Source of the DNA: Roridomyces roridus
Lineage: Eukaryota; Basidiomycota; Agaricomycetes; Agaricales; Mycenaceae
Length of the DNA stretch: 64,000 nt
Direction: 5' to 3'
Assembly (NCBI GenBank): GCA_029378245.1
Contig: JARKIF010000034.1
Span: 248,001 to 312,000 of the forward strand
Shown: in pieces, positions 22,296 through 31,914 of the stretch
Numbering within the stretch: position 1 is the stretch's first letter
Layout of the letters: each line of letters opens with the position of its first letter
Notes under the pieces: model-generated
The model's database searches: none
What the model was told of the DNA's origin: nothing
Seen by the model: only the letters and a program-made list of their open reading frames with translations
Translations under genes and position numbers: made by a program

Positions 22296-22729
22296 ATGGC
22301 GCGCAAATTCATGTTTTTCGGCCCCTATATTACGACCCCGAACGCGGCCGAGCTGCGGCTACGCCTCCTCCCTCAACACCAAGCAGACATCAAGAGTCGC
22401 CCTCAAATAATCAGTACGTCTACCTATTACGACCACCCGCTGGGAAACTGAAACTATATCCCATAGAATTCGGCGGTCCGTTCTTCACGGACGAAGGTGC
22501 GGGCGAGGATGCCGCCGAGCGCGCGTATGGGGGGACCTTCTTCCTTATGGAAGCTGAGAGCTATGCCGCTGCGAGAGAGATCATCGAGTCTGATTTGTAT
22601 TACAAAGACGGTCTGGTACGTTCGATTCCTAGATTCTTCTGTTCGTGGTTCCCTGACGACCTCGGGCAGTGGGATGTTAAGAATATCAAGTTGGTGGAGT
22701 ATACCCCGTTGTTGGGGTATCCATTTTAG
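22296..22729 (+). CDS. YciI-like small protein, tandem copy 1
   Basis: 108 residues from exons 22296-22413, 22467-22615 and 22670-22729. The fold expected from the sequence is a dimeric alpha/beta barrel of the YCII type. It begins RKFMFFGPYITTPNAAELR, runs through FGGPFFTDEGAGED, then GGTFFLMEAESYAAAREIIE, and closes LVEYTPLLGYPF. YCII proteins are thought to be small enzymes or ligand binders, and several bacterial ones sit in catabolic pathways; no function is known for this fungal form. The three copies have the same exon lengths (118, 149, 60 nt) and intron phases. They therefore arose by tandem duplication of an intron-bearing gene. Confidence 0.8.
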
Positions 22730-23111
22730 CGTAACAATGACAAACGTTCCTCCTCTTGAACGGCTGCGAATCTGCTCACAAGACCCGAAAAACGATTTTC
22801 GACGCGTTCAGTATTACCTCTCTCGCCATGTGGGTTCCCGGGACGCCCATTCATTCGCAGCGCCCACATTCGATCTCAGAATCAACTCCTTCCTTCCTCA
22901 AATCCGTAAGCAGCGGCCCGCTGAGAATACACCCGGAGAGACAACCAGGGAACTGCTGCCTCGGTGAGCAGCTCGGTCATTGACATTCTGCTCAGTCAGC
23001 CTTGCCTGCGTGTGTTCATCCTCGGGGCGGCCGGGCCACCCATCGCCACAGGGGTATAAAACCCCTTGTATCTCCTGCAGAATCGTCAGAGCTTTCAAGT
23101 TCAGAACACAA
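22730..23111. promoter_or_regulatory. Intergenic region with promoter module of YciI gene 2
   Basis: 382 nt. CTCAGTCAGCCTTG begins at 22991, cctcgggg lies at about 23020, and TATAAA at 23055-23060 sits in a ggggTATAAAacccc dyad, 52 nt before the ATG. The left part is related to the upstream region of copy 1. Confidence 0.7.
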
Positions 23112-23538
23112 ATGGTCCGCAAATTCGTGTTCCTCGGGCCCTACATTACCACTCCGAACGCCGCTGCGCTGCGTCTGCGCCTCGTCTCTCAGCACCGGGC
23201 AGACCTCAAGAGTCGTCCTGAAGTGATCAGTATGTCTACGCGCTGGGACTTTTTTCACTGAATTCATTTTCCCATAGAAATGGGCGGTCCATTCTTCGCG
23301 GACGAAGGGGCGGGCGAGGATGCCACCGAGCGCACGGTTGGGGGGACCTTCTTCCTTATGGAAGCAGAGAACTACGCTGCTGCGCGAGAGGTTATCGAGT
23401 CTGATGTGTTCTACAAAGACGGTTTGGTACGTTTCGTTTCCTAGCTTCTTTAGTGGTTTACTAACGATTTTTGGGTAGTGGGATGTCCCGAATATGAAGC
23501 TGGTGGAATATAACCCGTTGTTGGGGTATCCATTTTAG
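23112..23538 (+). CDS. YciI-like small protein, tandem copy 2
   Basis: 108 residues from exons 23112-23229, 23278-23426 and 23479-23538. It is closest to copy 1: RKFVFLGPYITTPNAAALR, MGGPFFADEGAGED, GGTFFLMEAENYAAAREVIE and LVEYNPLLGYPF. Differences are conservative and no frame is broken, so the copy looks functional. It contains the same split K codon at the first junction (A|AA). Confidence 0.8.
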
Positions 23539-23695
23539 CTGCAGAAAATCGCCAGTGACAATGAAAACCATTCCTTCTCTTGATTCTGCACGTTCACTGC
23601 GAATACCACGTCTCCTGATCAAGCCCATCGCAGGACCTATTCGTCGAGAAGAAGCACTAACCATCTAGTCGCATCAGAAAGTTCGTCTAGCCTGC

Positions 23696-23758
23696 CTCAG
23701 TCAGCCTTGCGTATATCCTCGGGCCCTGCTCAGGGCCCTAGCACTCGCAGTATAAAAG
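23696..23758 (+). promoter_or_regulatory. Promoter module of YciI gene 3
   Basis: CTCAGTCAGCCTTGCG starts at 23696, tcctcgggcc follows, and TATAAAAG is at 23751-23758, 55 nt before the ATG. Order and spacing are like the other two copies. Confidence 0.7.
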
Positions 23759-23813
23759 CCCTCTCACCCTCAGCCAGTTCCCCCAGCAGCCCACCCAGCC
23801 CAGCCCAACTCAA

Positions 23814-24267
23814 ATGACACGCAAATTCATCTTCTTCGGTCCCTACATCACCACCCCGAACGCCTCGGAGCTCCGGCTCCGACTCCTCCCTCAGCACCTC
23901 GAAGATCTAGCGAGTCGGCCTCATATCGTCAGTGCGTATCGTCGTTGGGATCTTTCAAGTTTCAATTCACTCTTACTTACTTATATATGATTACAGAATT
24001 CGGTGGCCCCTTCTTCACAGACGGCGGTGCGGGCGAGGACGACCCGGAGCGCAACTACGGGGGGACGTTCTTCCTGATGGAATCTGAGGATCATGTCGCT
24101 GCGCGCGAGATTATTCAGTCGGACGTATACTTCAAAGGCGGCTTGGTACGTTCGTTTCCTACTTTTTCCCTGCTATTTCGAATTCTGAGTCTGACGAGCT
24201 GGGACAGTGGGATAGACCAAATATCATACTGGTGGAATATACACCGTTGATGGGGTATCCATTCTAG
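23814..24267 (+). CDS. YciI-like small protein, tandem copy 3
   Basis: 108 residues from exons 23814-23931, 23997-24145 and 24208-24267. It is the most diverged copy: RKFIFFGPYITTPNASELR, FGGPFFTDGGAGEDDPER, GGTFFLMESEDHVAAREIIQ and LVEYTPLMGYPF. Its introns are longer (65 and 62 nt), but exon lengths and phases are identical to copies 1 and 2. Residues shared by all three (GPYITTPNA, GGPFF, GGTFFLME, AAREIIQ/ES and the final LGYPF-type end) are candidates for the active pocket. Confidence 0.8.
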
Positions 24268-24512
24268 CAGCAGTAAGAAGAATGTTTTCCTGCGGGGTGG
24301 GGTCGAAAATACAAGCGATGTTGTCTATGTTATACAAGTGTGGTATATATCTGATATCATGCTGCCGAAAAGGCTCCCGATGCGAGCCTGGCACCGTGCT
24401 CAACACGCCCAGGCATCGCGTGCCGCCCTCCCGGAGAGGTGTTGTGTATTGGCGAAAAACGCCGAAAAAAGGTGTTGTGGTGTGTTGTCCGTCATGCCTC
24501 CCCTCCCGCTCC

Positions 24513-24755
24513 CTACTTGCGCGTAGTCATCATCATCGAAAAGCGCTTCACGCCGCTGCCCTGCCCGGCTGGTGGTTGCGTGCCCGTGCCCGTGGAAGAG
24601 GGCGCAGCAAGTTGGGCGTACATGCTATGCGTGTCACGCGGTGACTGGGCGTGGTGGAGCGTCCCGAACGCATTGGGCGACGTGGCGCCGACGGGGAAGA
24701 GCCCGTATGCGGGCGCGCTCGTGGCTGGACCGTATTTCGTGTAAGTCGTCGACAT
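24513..24755 (-). CDS. Small hypothetical protein, 80 residues
   Basis: Single exon, with the start ATG at 24755 in a strong context (aaaccATGtc). The protein is rich in S, T, G, P and A with YTKYGPATSAPAYGLFPVG near the N-terminus and a basic end (VKRFSMMMTTRK). It has no membrane or zinc motif and I recognise no family. Support is the start context and a smooth composition only; it may be a short disordered protein. Confidence 0.4.
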   Translation of the reverse strand: MSTTYTKYGPATSAPAYGLFPVGATSPNAFGTLHHAQSPRDTHSMYAQLAAPSSTGTGTQPPAGQGSGVKRFSMMMTTRK

Positions 24756-25970
24756 GGTTTGGTTGGTTGGTGGTGAATGTGAATAAGATTAGGCGTGGTG
24801 TGGTGGGTTGGATAAAAAATGAATGAATGTGCAGGTGGAAAACGATATGCGTATGCGGATGCGAGCGAGAAATTAAGTGGTGGGTCGTGAGGGGGGGTAG
24901 ACTGGGGGGGAGGTCGTGTGGGCGCGAGTGTGTCCTCCGGGATAATAAGGCAAAGTATGACAATAGCGAGGAAGCGCGGAGTCGCGTTCTTATTGTCTTG
25001 CTGCCAGATACGCGTGAAGCTCAGGGGGGCTGGGCTCTCACTGATGTCCTGGTGAATCATGTTGCGTTTAAATACGCCGGCAATGCTGTCGTTGTCGAGT
25101 TCGAGTACAAGGGCACTTCCCGTTGAGTCCTAGCTGTGTAACAAGGAACTCGCCGAAAGGAGATGTCCGTCCTTGTAATTGTCTCGTGGCACGAGGGTCT
25201 CTCATCCGTTTTGAGAACAAGACAAGAAGGAACGCCGCGGAAGTACATAATTTGGCGGCAAGTCTCCGTAACCCGTTCTCATGAAAATGAAATATGCCGT
25301 GAATTACCTCGACGCGTCGAATGTTGTGACTCTGAGAATCGCATAAGAGCTGTACCAAATCCTTATAGCCAGCACGGCCCATCTACTTGACAATTGAATC
25401 GCAGGCGGGTGATTCTTTCGAGTGTCGTGGGGAGGATCAAGCTAGAGCGGGCTTGCTGGCCGAATGTGCGAGCGGGCGGTGTTGCTTCCTTTGAACATGT
25501 TCAAACCGTCGTGTCTTGCTCGAAAATGTGAGCAACTTTAGGAAGGAAGGAAGGAGGGGATACTGTGAGCGAAGCAACCGACTCGGAATGTCGCGATGTA
25601 GTGGGCCGGCAGCTGGGCATTGAGGGCGCCATGAGAAAATGCGCTCAGGCTACCGCGTTCAAACCTATCGGCACCAGCAAGATTTCGCGTCGTTTTTCCA
25701 AAGCCCGAGCCACCAGAAAAAAGATCTTCAATCCAGAGCGCGTCACGGTTAGGCGCGTCCTAAATTAGTCCCGAGCGCGTCTTGCAGTAAGGTAATAATT
25801 GATGGACCACAGAAAGCCTCAAGTCTTCAAGCCACCAGCCTCAAAGCCCCAGATAACGTGTAAAATACGCGCGCGACAATGGGAGGTTTGAGAAAGGCGT
25901 TCTTTGTTTCAAATCGTTTATTGATGAATCATCCATCCCCTGGCACGCTCTCTTTTACTCTCCCGCCACC
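24756..25970. other. Intergenic region, 1.2 kb
   Basis: No gene can be supported. It includes G-rich runs near 24890-24910, an imperfect GGAAGGAAGGAAGG purine run near 25540, and the promoter of the ING gene on the right. Short frames (for example 25565-25768 on the plus strand) lack motifs and splice context. Confidence 0.55.
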
Positions 25971-27312
25971 ATGTCGGCCTCCTCCCCAGAACACTCCTTC
26001 GCCCTCCTAGGAGAGTGCCAACAAACGCTCGATGCACTCCCCATCGACCTCTCCCGCAACTTTGCAGAACTACGAGAACTCGATGCCGTTCTCAATAATT
26101 TCCACATGAGCGTCACCGCCAAGCTCACCGCGCTCACGCAGATGATAGAGCAGGGCCAAGGGACTCATGATCAGCGTCTGTGGTTGTTGATGGATCTCGC
26201 AGAGGAGGCGAGTCGGATGAAACATGGCAGCGATGATAAGGTCCGTGCACGCCTCAAATCCACACATCCATTCGCTGACCTCGCCAGATCCGCGTTGCCT
26301 CCCAAGCTGCAGACACACTCAAATCTCACAGCCAGCACCTGCGTTCCCTTGTGGAGAGCATCCCTGGCTTCGACCCAACTGCTCTCAATTGGCGCACCAC
26401 ATACCCACATGTTGCCACTCGTTCTTTCATGCCCCCAACTTTGCCCGAGACCAGGAGGCGCCGACAGGGCTTCGCGTCCCTCCTTGCTCCCGAGCCCACT
26501 CCACTGAAACGCAAGAGAGGTGCAAAGGACGAGGATCAGTCTCCAAAGAAGGTGGCCGACGGTGCCCCTCGCGGCCGCGGTGGCAGGAAGAAGTGCGTTT
26601 TGCCCCAATCTTGTCCTATCTCATACCGACCTTTTTTCACAGAATCGAACGCCCGCCGTCGCCTACTGAATCCGTCGTCTCCATCACTTCGCACATGCCT
26701 CCTACCCGCCCCTCGATGACCTCCCGTGCCTCGAGTAGTACCGTCGCCAAACGCACGACGCGCCCTGTCCGCGGTGCAAGTGGCCAACCTGATTACTACG
26801 ACCAGCCTAATGCAGGTCCCTCCCGCCTCCCCCCGTCCTCTGCCCATCCCTCTCTCGCCTACCAACAACATCCCAACGGCAATGGCCATGCTACCCCATT
26901 CGATCTCCGCCACACCCAGGGAACGCCAGCACCAGATTGGGTGCCCCCACACGCTGCGCAAATGCTCGAAGGGCCCGGCATGCCCATTTCAGTGCCTACG
27001 CACGCCGTTGCTCCCCCTTCTTCCGGCGGTGGTCCCGGCGACGCGCCGAATGCCAACAGCACCGACGCAGGTGGCGACGGCGAGGCAGATGGAGACGATA
27101 CTCTGTACTGTTTCTGCCAACGCGTCTCGTTTGGGCAGATGATCGCGTGTGACGACTCGAATTGTCAGTGGGAGTGGTTCCATATCGCGTGCATTGGACT
27201 CCAGGAACCGCCTGATGGACGTTGGTTTTGTGAATCTTGCAAGGGCAAACGGGGTGGGAAGCGTCCTGGGCGCGGTGGAAGGAGAAAGGGCGGTGGTCGA
27301 GCTGCAAGATGA
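25971..27312 (+). CDS. ING-family PHD-finger protein (Yng2/Pho23 type)
   Basis: This is a chromatin reader that brings a histone acetyltransferase or deacetylase complex to H3K4-methylated nucleosomes. Exons are 25971-26240, 26288-26592 and 26643-27312 (414 residues); the ATG has a textbook context (cgccaccATGtc). The N-terminal ING helices are present (LGECQQTLDALPIDLSRNF, then DQRLWLLMDLAEEASRMKHG). A basic middle (PLKRKRGAKDEDQSPKK) and a P/S-rich linker lead to the C-terminal PHD finger. That finger reads YCFCQRVSFGQMIACD, then NCQWEWFHIACIGL and WFCESC, with complete C4HC3 ligands. The last 25 residues are R/G/K-rich. Its stop is only 62 nt from the convergent Fip1 stop. Confidence 0.93.
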
Positions 27313-27374
27313 ATGAATACACGACAAGTATGTAAGTAATTGTATGTATCGTAGCGAAAACACGCGTAATAAAT

Positions 27375-29438
27375 TCATCGCCGTTTGGAGCCCCGTACGT
27401 CGTCGAGCCCTGGCGAGCTTCGACGTTTTCTGCTTTCCGAACAGTCAGTTGAGGATAAGAAAAGAATAAAAGAGAACCGACCTGCCCCGATCCTCCGGTT
27501 CCCCACTAGACGTCCTTGCCTCCTTTCCACCACCATAATCCAACCCGTCCACCGCAGTAGAAATCCCATCCCGGTCCTTGTACTTGTTTTGATTCCGCGG
27601 GCCAGTAGGCACATTGGGAGGTAACGGAGACGTAGGCCGCGCAGGTGCAGAGGGCGCATGCCCACGGCCACGTAAACCGCCGACGAAGCCTGCTCCTCTG
27701 ACACCACGCATTCCTCGTGCACGGTATGCAGCAGCGCCTACGGGGCCACCGCGGCCTACACCACCAGGGCCAGCAGGCGCGCCTCCTGCACCTTCGACGT
27801 ACATCTGCTGCTGCTGCTGCTGCTGCCCCGCCTCGTTGTACTCCATCATCCCTCCAAACGCCCCATTCCCATCCTGCATCTCACCAGCAGCTCCCGGAAC
27901 GACGACCTGCGCCTCTCCCTGCATCGCCATAGGCATCATCCCATGCCCATGCCCCATATCCATGCCCATTGGCCCCATCATGGACATATCCATCATCATA
28001 CCTGGGTTCATCATACCCGCCCCTCCAGCCGCGTTGTTCATCATGGCTGCCGTGCCTGTCATCACCATCGTCCGCACGTCCGATGGGAGCTGTGTCAGCT
28101 GGTCTTCTGGCATGCCCGAGAAGTTCTGCAGGAACCCATAAGTATTTGGATGAAAAAAGCAGAAAAAAATACGTACAAGCACATTCGTCTTGAGAACGTT
28201 GGCCATCTCTCCAAGATCCCGACGCCGGTAACAATAAATCTCCCAGCTCAACTCGTCAAAACCATAGTTGAACCAGTCGCTGACATCCGCGCCGGGCTTG
28301 CGCCATTGTTTGTCCGTCATGGCTGCTAGGTCCACGTCGATGATGGCGCGCCCGTCCATCGTGCCCATGACCGTTGGGTCGATCGCGGGGTGCGAAGGTG
28401 GTGCTGTTGCAGGAGGGAGCGTCGAAGGGTCGATACCGTCTTCTACTACAGCGGGGGTAGCGGCAACTGCAACTGCTGCTACATTTTCGGGGCTGGGTTG
28501 TGGTGGTGCTTCGGTTTGAGGGACGGGAGTAGGGACGGAGGTGACGGGTTCAGAGGCAGGGGTGGACGTGACTTGAGGAGCGGAGCGAGAGGGCGCTATC
28601 GTAGCAGTCGAGCCTACTCGTTGGATGGGTGTATATTCCGTTGTTAGTGAGGGTTGGGGCGCTGAAATATCATGAATGGAGGTTTGAGTGTATCTAAACG
28701 GGTGAGATACCTCGTAGAGCAGGTGTCGAGGCGCTGGGACGCAGTCCTCGCGATTGTCTATGCCCATGGTTAACAATGTCCCTCCGCACAAAAGGAATAT
28801 CTGCACCGAAAATCGAGCGACCGCGACTGCGGCTCCATGATAATTTCGACATCCTGTATCAAGTGAGCGGCGTAGTAAAGCTGAAGAAACGAACGCGCAC
28901 CTCTTCATCGTCCTCCGTCTCCTCCCCCATATCACTCGCGTCTTCTTCCTCGCCATCTTCCGGTGCGTCAACGGCCATGGAAGTACTAGCACTAGCAGCA
29001 GGTTGGCTGCTGCTGCTCGTGCTCGTGGACGCTTCAGCCGCAGCCTGGGCCTGCAAATTCGCAATGATACCCTCCGCCGCGGATTGAAAGCTTGAGCTGG
29101 CAAGTGCCGGTCTTTACAACAGCATTCCAAGTCAACAACACGGTACTTTCTCGAGGGGCTGAAGTAAACTCACGAGGGTGTAACTAAGTATCACGCGCGA
29201 AGGAGAGTTAACAGAATGACATTGGCATTAAGGATACACGGTAGGACATGAAAGCCAGTGAACTAACCGACGGCAGGGGTGGTCGTGGGCGGTGGGTTAC
29301 CATACAGGAAATCGTCTTCGTCGTCCCTAGAGAGTCGTCAGCATTGTCGCGCGCCAGCAAGACGAGCACAGACATGGAGGAAGAGAGAAAGTCGGTCAAG
29401 CACTGCCAAACAAGGGCGCGTTCTCTCGACGCGTTCAT
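27375..29438 (-). CDS. FIP1: Fip1-like pre-mRNA polyadenylation factor
   Basis: This subunit of the cleavage and polyadenylation factor tethers poly(A) polymerase. Minus-strand exons are 29438-29374, 29326-29268, 29183-29174 (10 nt), 29111-28901, 28853-28807, 28757-28711, 28661-28177, 28125-27482 and 27432-27375 (541 residues). The conserved Fip1 motif is clear: QWRKPGADVSDWFNYGFDEL, followed by SWEIYCYRRRDLGEM. The N-terminus is acidic (DDEDDFLYGNPPP), as in the family. The C-terminal half is rich in M, G and Q, with a Q7 run coded by a CTG/CAG repeat, and ends in an R/S segment. Splicing of exon 1 to exon 2 creates AT|G, giving MDDEDDFLYG. An ATG 21 codons upstream is in the same frame, so either could initiate. 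Confidence 0.9.
27805..27825. repeat. CTG/CAG trinucleotide repeat in FIP1
   Basis: Seven CTG units on the plus strand encode seven glutamines in the Fip1-like protein (minus strand). It may vary in length between strains. Confidence 0.9.
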
Positions 29439-29456
29439 TATTTTGAGTAAAAATTA

Positions 29457-30341
29457 CTATGCTACATCTCCTGCAGTCTCCTCTAGGCCCTTCTTCAAGC
29501 CCTCCAACGTCCTAGCCAGCCGCCCACCACTCGCCTCACTCAACGTCATAGCCAACTGCGTCCCAGGTGAACTCAACAGTCCCACAATCTGCTCCCTCAG
29601 CGTCTGCAGCGTCTGCAGTTCCGCTACCGACTTGACCCGCTCGGGGAGTAGAATCTGCCCATCAAGCAACGCCCCGAGAACCCTGAGCTCAGGATCCACC
29701 ACCTGCCTCGACCGTTTAATCCTCCGTCCCGGATTCGCAGGGTCCGCGTTCTTCTCATCCAGCTCCTTCTGCAGCTGCTCCTGCGTCTTGACCGGACGAG
29801 GCGGGACGGTACGGTTGAACGTCCGGAGTATCGACTTGAGTTGCGGGGGATCGAGAACGGGGAGGGACAAAACGGCGAGTGCGCCCGTCACGCCTTCCGT
29901 CATACGCGTAACGTCGTCGTTGGCCACTGAAGGGTAGTCCCGCAGTGCAGCCCCGAATATGCTCGATCGTATGACCGTGAGCAGTGGTTCCGGCATGACT
30001 TCCTCCTCCTCCTCTCCTTCTTTAGGTTTCGACGATGGTTTCCGCTTCGACGCTGCAGATATGTCCCTCCGCAGTTTGATGAATCGTTGAGAGGTGAAAT
30101 CGTTGTGGTAGAGGAAGAGGAGGGGCGAAGTCGTGCTGCTGTCGATAATTTTCATGTACCAGTTATACTGGTACGCCTTCTTCCCGGCAAAGTGGCGGGG
30201 AAGGCTCATCCCTTTGATGGGTTTTGGCGGCAGGACAGAGAGGGCATAGCCGCGCGATGGGCCCGCCGCCAATATGGGTCGTGGTGGGACCAGCCGCGTA
30301 GAGGCGGAGGAGAGCAGCATCGAGAAATGTTTACGTAACAT
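29457..30341 (-). CDS. Mitochondrial ribosomal protein uL10m
   Basis: This large-subunit stalk base protein of the mitochondrial ribosome has a single exon of 294 residues. It starts at ATG 30341 with a typical mitochondrial presequence (MLRKHFSMLLSSASTRLV, many R and S, no acids). Family signatures follow: FLYHNDFTSQRFIKLRRDI and PLLTVIRSSIFGAALRDYP. A basic middle (RRIKRSRQVVDPELRVLGALLDG) and helical C-terminus come next. The frame is open upstream to about 30446, but that part overlaps the Bmt5 gene in another frame. The start codon lies inside the last 11 nt of the Bmt5 coding sequence on the same strand, so this gene has no intergenic promoter of its own. Confidence 0.85.
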   Translation of the reverse strand: MLRKHFSMLLSSASTRLVPPRPILAAGPSRGYALSVLPPKPIKGMSLPRHFAGKKAYQYNWYMKIIDSSTTSPLLFLYHNDFTSQRFIKLRRDISAASKRKPSSKPKEGEEEEEVMPEPLLTVIRSSIFGAALRDYPSVANDDVTRMTEGVTGALAVLSLPVLDPPQLKSILRTFNRTVPPRPVKTQEQLQKELDEKNADPANPGRRIKRSRQVVDPELRVLGALLDGQILLPERVKSVAELQTLQTLREQIVGLLSSPGTQLAMTLSEASGGRLARTLEGLKKGLEETAGDVA

Positions 30342-31409
30342 GTTTGCTCTGCCTACGTTCTCGCGCCAAACTAGACTCGAGACAAAATTCCCAAGTCCGA
30401 TCCTCTCCACCTTCGCCCGTTCTCCCCGTCCCATGTGCTCGCTCACCCTTGGTCATTCTATGCTCATAACCCTTCCACGCGCGTCGATCAAAGTAAAACG
30501 AACGCAGCAGAGTGAAGGAGGGATTTTGCGGGGCGCTGGAGGAAGCTGGCGCTGGTGGATTCTTTGCGAGGCGTGGAACGTCCCTAATGAACATTTAGTT
30601 GAGGTTAATCCAGGCTACAAAGACCTACCATTGCGTGTATGGAACAACGTTTCGCAGTGTGATCAGAATCGAGCCTCTACAGGCGGCGACTTGTGTGATG
30701 TTTTCGCTTTCTTCGTCTACAGGTTCCTCGGGCTGCTCGTCCTCCTCTTCTTCGTCTGGTTTCCGTTTCTTTTTAGGTGTGAATATTTGGGGAATAGGTC
30801 CCTTCACAAGGAAACCAGACGCGGAACGAAGGAACCCGAGAATGAGCAGTTGATTCGAGAGTATATTTCGATCCTGGTCTGCTATTCCCTTTCCTAAAAT
30901 TATGTGTTAGTTGGAGACGCCACTGCAGATATGTACTTACCAGCATGCGGAAAGTTCCACACAATCTTATCCCAAGTCCTCCCCTTGAAAGCCCCAAACC
31001 TATCCAGCTTCGTCGCATCCACAGAAAAGTGCACCTCAACCCCGAGGGCCTTGAGGTCCCGCACGATGTCCTCTGCGCCGGGATACTTTTCATAGCACTC
31101 TTGCTCGGTATCATACGCGGTGGCTGTCACATTCTTCGGAGGGAGGTGCGCTAATTCGGTCGGTGCATCGCACACCAGAGCACGCGCAAAGGAGAAATTG
31201 CCCTCCCCGATGAGTAGTATTTTGTCTGTAGCGCGAAAGGGCATTGTCGGTTTCCGCTTTACGACCAGAGTAGTTTTGGGTTTCCCCTGCTTCTGCTTTT
31301 TCGCCATTAATCCAGCAGTCTGCACTGCCTGAGCGGCCTTTTCCTTGAGTTTCATGCGAGAAGAGTGGGTCTGCAACATGGCTTTGAGCGGTTTCTTAGT
31401 TTTGCCCAT
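30331..31409 (-). CDS. 25S rRNA (uridine-N3)-methyltransferase, Bmt5 family
   Basis: This nucleolar SAM-dependent enzyme methylates a uridine of the large-subunit rRNA (DUF2431 fold). Exons are 31409-30941, 30893-30629 and 30583-30331 (328 residues). The N-terminus is basic (KTKKPLKAMLQTHSSRMK). The SAM loop is ILLIGEGNFSFARALV, followed by VTATAYDTEQECYEKYP and the conserved WDKIVWNFPHAGKG. The C-terminal strand SFYFDRRAWKGYEHRMTKG is also typical. An acidic insert (DEEEEDEQPEEPVDEE) sits in the middle, as in other fungal members. It overlaps uL10m by 11 nt at its stop and is divergent from RAMP4, starts 122 nt apart. Confidence 0.9.
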
Positions 31410-31531
31410 CGTGGTCAAGAGTAAAGCAGAAGTGTGTTTGCGGGCCGCTCCAGCCGGAATCAAAATTCTCTAAAGGCAACTGCCACGTTCTCATTTACCC
31501 TTCGTCCCTCCTTTCGCTACTACGATTCAAA

Positions 31532-31832
31532 ATGGCATGCAAATCCATCTCTTGAAATCCAAACGCTAATTCTACAATTCCTAGCCGACCAACTTTGAAC
31601 TGCGGCAACAGAACCAAAAGTTTGCCAACGCCGCCAAGTCTGGCAAGAAGCCTACACACCCGTCGAGAGCAGAAATCCTGGCCAAGCGCAGCCCGATTAA
31701 CATGTGGGCACTGGGTGCCATTGTATTCGTCGTCATGGGCGGAGGTGCGTGTATCGTCGCGTCTCGGAACGTCTCCAGCTAACCCAGTCGTGTGCAGTGC
31801 TATTCGAGGTTGTGAAACTATTGTTCCTGTAG
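31532..31832 (+). CDS. RAMP4/SERP1 family protein (Ysy6-like)
   Basis: This small tail-anchored ER protein is associated with the Sec61 translocon and stress protection. Exons are ATG alone (31532-31534), 31585-31744 and 31798-31832, giving 65 residues, the usual family length. The sequence runs TNFELRQQNQKFANAAKSG, KKPTHPSRAEILAKRSPIN and a C-terminal anchor MWALGAIVFVVMGGVLFEVV. A stop codon lies directly before the CCG that opens exon 2, so the intron is required. Its donor after ATG would be GCATGC (GC-AG class), since no GT is available. The exon 1 call is therefore less certain than the rest. It is convergent with the Msi1 gene, stops 82 nt apart. Confidence 0.82.
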
Positions 31833-31914
31833 GAACATGCTTAGGGAGCCCTTGTACAACAGAGTATCTTATTCCATTCTCATTTTCATATTACATTCAG
31901 CAAGCAAGATTCAA

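Noticed and set aside
25565..25768. 67-codon plus-strand frame before the ING gene
   Set aside because: No motif, no family, no clear start context.
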